This document shows, one piece after another, positions 60,601 to 64,000 of a stretch of DNA of 64,000 nucleotides. Location: NCBI GenBank assembly GCA_003117195.1, contig BDSI01000129.1, positions 62,001 to 126,000 of the forward strand, in the 5' to 3' direction. The translations under genes and the position numbers were made by a program. Source of the DNA: Eudorina sp. 2006-703-Eu-15. Lineage: Eukaryota > Chlorophyta > Chlorophyceae > Chlamydomonadales > Volvocaceae. The notes beneath the pieces were generated by a model. The model searched no databases. It was not told the DNA's origin and worked only from the letters and a program-made list of their open reading frames with translations. The stretch's first letter is position 1, and each line of letters begins with the position of its first letter.

Positions 60601-63371
60601 CGTGCATCGCACTATTTTTAATTTTGACGAATTGCCGGAATGAGATGTTCGTTCCTGAGGGCATGTGTACCTCTTGCTCGCTGTCAGCGTACATGTGTAA
60701 CTGTATGTGTTTCATCTAGATATCTATCGTACATCGTATGCTCGTCCATACAAATAAAATACCGCCCACGATTGGGACTGCCGCGTCATCAAATCTTGCA
60801 AATAATAAAACCATACACAACCGACGGGATACATCATGGCAGACGCAACAGCGCTGCAGGTAGCTTCGTTGGTGCCTGCGGTTCGCTCGTGATGCAACGC
60901 GCCATCGCATTCATGGATTTCGGCGTACCGACACAAGGCCTGTAGCACGGCGGCTTGAGCTTATCCGCTGCGCACTCCCCGCACTTGGATGGATTGACAA
61001 CCTCGCACCTGCACCGCCGTGCGTGGTACAGATCACATCAAACCAGTACATGCATATGCATAGGTTGGTCGTCGTTGGTCGATCAATGCCCAGTTACAGC
61101 AGAAATCAAGATTATCAAGCCAAGAGAATAGACACAAGCATCGATTATGTTTTTTATGTCGATCAGCAATGTGTTTAATATTAATATATACAAGTAAGCA
61201 CACATATTATATGTATGCATGCATGGTATACTAACTCTATATATACTATATATTATATGTATAGATGCATGCTGGCGGCAGGGTTGCCTGATTAGTTTCC
61301 GCTCGCCGGCTCCGTCCTGTGTACCATCCAGATATTCCAGGACCCCACACCGCGCACGACTCGACAATCAACTCTCACGGTACCTTCGCACGCGGGAAGG
61401 TCGGCGCGTTGCCTAAGTACGTACGCACAATCAATTGAGTGTATAGATCGATGAAGCACGCCGGCACGCACCCGGCCACCTAAACCCTAGCTAGGCGACG
61501 GCCGTGGGATGACGGCCGTGGTATGGCGCACGCATGGTACCGACGTACACGCGCACGCGGTAATTACGTGCGCCATAGCATCTATTTCAACGTGATAAAC
61601 ATTATGTAGTAGGTCACCAGCAAGCAGCATACTAGCTAATTTTAGTTAGGCCTTAGCACAGCGAACAAACAGGCATTATCCCTTATTAATTGTAGCCTTG
61701 ACCTACCTACGTGCGTGCGTGACACATAACCTACCGCAATAGCGCGTGAAAGATAGATAGCCACGTTAGCTTTCTAAGCTATCCAACGCCTTATTCGTTG
61801 GGGGAAAGGATCCACTTTGTACTACTTGTACCGGCGGTCACACTTTCCATTTTTCGCGGCACGCACTCACAAGAGGCGGCCGGTCATCTGAAGGGCAGTC
61901 TGTTGAATTGGTGCATTGTCACAATACGAATAGGCAGTGCCGTTGAAAGTCCAGTTGCTCTTGCAGGCGCAAGCATATTCTGAAGTAACCTGCGAATAGG
62001 TACAATTCATTTTATATACCAAGTAGGGGTCGGCTTCCTCGAAGCCGGAAAAGGGGCATCAAACGCATCAGGCAGCAGGTGCGCGCGTGCGCCCCTACTG
62101 AGGGTACCAAAGGCCCAATCTATCCACTCACGCAACGAAGTAGTACACTGACATGCATTTGCCTACGTATGTAGCCGCTTAAGCGATGCGTGCGATGTAT
62201 ATCTATATCCAGGTGTTGTTTGGGTAGTAATAATGAAATGATTACATGGCTCCATCATACATCAACGTGCTCATAAAGCATCATCACATGCAAATTGATG
62301 TTTATTAAATATTTTAGTACATCCCTATATATACATATGTACGCATGTGCGTGTGGGAATGGACTACTCACTGTGCAGCGGTCGTTGACGGGCTCGGGCG
62401 GCGGCGGCAGGCTTCGCTGCGGCGGCGGCGGCGGGGACGTGGCAGCGTAGTACTGGGCCCACGCGTACTGCAACGGATTGTACTCCGCAGTCATGTAGTG
62501 CATCCGCTGAGCCTGGCCGACTGTGAGATGCCCCAGAGCTGCGAAGCACGCTGGGTGGTTGTACGTCATGTAGTTGCCCAGCTCGTCGTACCCCGGCTTC
62601 TTCGGGCAGGAGTCCGCCCAGGCGTTCTTATCCAGGTCGGGGATGCCCAGGGTGACCCGCCAGCGGCGGTAAGTCGCGTCCCAGCTGCCGCCGTAGCGGC
62701 CCCAGAACAGCTCGAGGCAGTACAAGGTGGCTGCCCGGTAGAACTTGAGTTTGTATACGTAATCTGCAAGCGCAAACGGCGAACATTACAAGCAAACAAG
62801 CATATAGAAAAAGCTGGTATCAGTATTACATCGCTCGTGAAAGGATCGATGCGTTACGTACATAACTCATCCAGTTATACAGCAGCACACCGATGAACCT
62901 CTGCACATCACTTGAGAGACATTATATGTGGCGACATGTGGCTCCATACATATACCCGGCAACTAACAGCAACTAACGGCAGCGAGCTGGACGGAGCAGG
63001 GTGGAGAGAGATCTATCTATCCCTAGGGAAGGTTAGTTTGCGCAGACCCGCCGCGGCGTGCGTGGCGGCGACCGGAAGGACGGAGGCGCTCTAAAAATTA
63101 TTTTGTCGACGACCGTGTCGAGCGTTGTAGCCTCGGCCGAAGGAATGAACCACCTAGCTGCGTACCCTTGACAGGCGGTGTGTCGCTGACGTAGTCGCCG
63201 TCATCAGAGCACGGCGCCTCCAGGTTCTGGAAATTGTGCGTGATGCCCAGATGGTGGAACAGCTCGTGCGCGAGCGTGTTTCCCCCATCGTTGTAGGCCA
63301 GGGGCGAGTTGGCAACTGACAGTTGATCCCAGGCGATGAACACTGTCGCCGCCGATGGTAGAATGTCCGAC
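57639..63371 (-). CDS. Gene B2: M43-type metallopeptidase paralogue, exons 7-14 (5' part outside the window)
   Basis: Exons (minus): 63166-63371, 62372-62763, 61871-61989, 60929-61008, 60461-60597, 59361-59467, 58094-58179 and a proposed last exon 57639-57682. The joined frame is open (1171 nt) and all phases fit B1 and A1. The zinc site is HELFHHLGITH and the Met-turn NYMTYN; intron 7 has a normal GT donor (63165-63160). Cassette exons carry CACKSNW, CEVVNPSKC, a PPPPPPFPPS-type proline linker, CKCRSNW and CVVTPDCPTF. The last exon has a pyrimidine-rich acceptor ending TTAG, fits the phase, and encodes a Cys residue, a short proline run and TGA. If it is not used, exon 13 reads on to a TAA at 58050. 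The basic proline tail of A1 and A2 is absent. Exon 6 was not found up to 64000. Confidence 0.78.
58761..58867. mobile_element. 107 bp hairpin MITE in intron 12 of B2
   Basis: It starts CAGTCCCCGGGGTAC and ends GTACCCCGGGGACTG. The arms pair over about 45 bases with few mismatches, with a short AT-rich loop. No target duplication is evident. Confidence 0.7.
62020..62057. mobile_element. Truncated end of the CAAGTAGGGG repeat in intron 8 of B2
   Basis: Thirty-eight bases match the left end of 36588 and 41112 and then stop at GGGGC. This is the third copy in the window. Confidence 0.7.
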
Positions 63372-64000
63372 CTGCGTTCGTCGGTGAATCGATGATGGCA
63401 ACGAAGCAATCAAGGAGGAACGCTAGCTCGATTTCCCATTCCACCGAGCGACCGTATTTTAGTTCCGTAGACCTATCGCAGATAGGCGAGGAGGTGTCTG
63501 GCTGTAGTACGTGTATATATGATGATTGCGTTGGTTCTGGGCGGTCTGCGCTGTGCATATTTACGCACCTGCGCCACGGATCGATCTGCGCTGTGCATAT
63601 TTACGCACCTAGCTACGTACATGCATGCAGCAGGTCCATCTTGGACCGCGTGCACGCACCACGTGCGATCATAACGTGCTGCAAATAGAGCATGCGTGTT
63701 TGTTTACTTGGTTGTCCGTTCAAAATACTAAGAATACAGCATCCGTCGAGCGACAATAATCGCCGACTCGGTCGGACCGACAGTGGTCTCGATCCCTTGC
63801 TCATTATTCATTCCCAAGCAATCCTTTGACTAAAATTCAGACCTGTCAGCCGTAGCTTGTTTCCAGCAGGGGAGGTGCATGCATGTATTTCGTTGTCAAT
63901 CTAGTCAATCACACTCGCGCGGCGGGCACTGCATGCTGCCGGCGGCGATGACGGAGGGAATGTAGACAAAGGTGCGGGGCTGCATATATACATAAGATCG
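63372..64000. other. Part of intron 6 of B2
   Basis: No exon was recognised. A direct repeat of TCTGCGCTGTGCATATTTAC occurs at 63544 and 63586. Exon 6 (the ADFPRSIN-type segment) should lie beyond the window. Confidence 0.5.

Overview
The window looks like nuclear DNA of a eukaryote with many short introns, most likely a green alga of the Chlorophyta. The grounds for this are splice donors that are mostly GTGAGT, GTGCGT or GTAAGT, acceptors that are mostly GCAG, secreted proteins whose signal peptide is followed by an RRLQQ/RKLQQ motif, proline-rich (hydroxyproline-type) linkers, and L1-type LINEs beside hAT-, mariner- and TRIM-like elements. The taxon is an inference. No rRNA, tRNA, bacterial or organellar gene was recognised.

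The only host genes recognised are four paralogues of one multi-exon gene, all on the minus strand. Each encodes a secreted zinc metallopeptidase of the M43 (pappalysin/cytophagalysin) type, with an HExxHxxGxxH zinc site and an NYMTYN Met-turn, followed by a cysteine-rich and proline-rich C-terminal region. They form two subfamilies. A1 (2299-10439, complete, 14 exons, 873 codons before the stop) and A2 (18403-26099, lacking its 5' part) are one pair. B1 (38476-48809, near complete, one broken splice donor) and B2 (57639-63371, entering the window at the active-site exon) are the other. Intron positions and phases agree across all four copies. Flanking DNA downstream of A1 and A2 (about 0.8-2.3 kb and 17.2-18.4 kb) and of B1 and B2 (about 35.7-36.5 kb and 56.9-57.7 kb) is also paralogous, so whole gene units were duplicated.

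Between and inside the genes lies mobile DNA. LINE-1 (26100-about 30560) abuts the exon in which A2 is cut off. A mariner-like MITE lies at 30722-31102. A 2.6 kb near-perfect palindrome occupies 31711-34323. A 421 bp TRIM with identical 81 bp LTRs and a 5 bp target duplication lies at 34500-34920. Two copies of an unclassified 1 kb repeat (36588-37984 and 41112-42110) follow, the first swollen by a 420 bp (CA)n tract. A second LINE (about 49690-53777) has a head-to-head copy of its 5' end and is itself split by two hAT-like elements. It sits between two copies of the B-gene promoter and first exon (48690-49430 and 54345-55105).

The main biological observation is the gene design. The C-terminal region is built from a three-exon cassette (Cys/Trp exon, Cys exon, proline exon) present twice in a row with identical intron phases, fused to an M43 catalytic domain and multiplied in tandem. 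Extracellular matrix or cell-wall protein cleavage is the natural guess, but nothing in the sequence proves the substrate.
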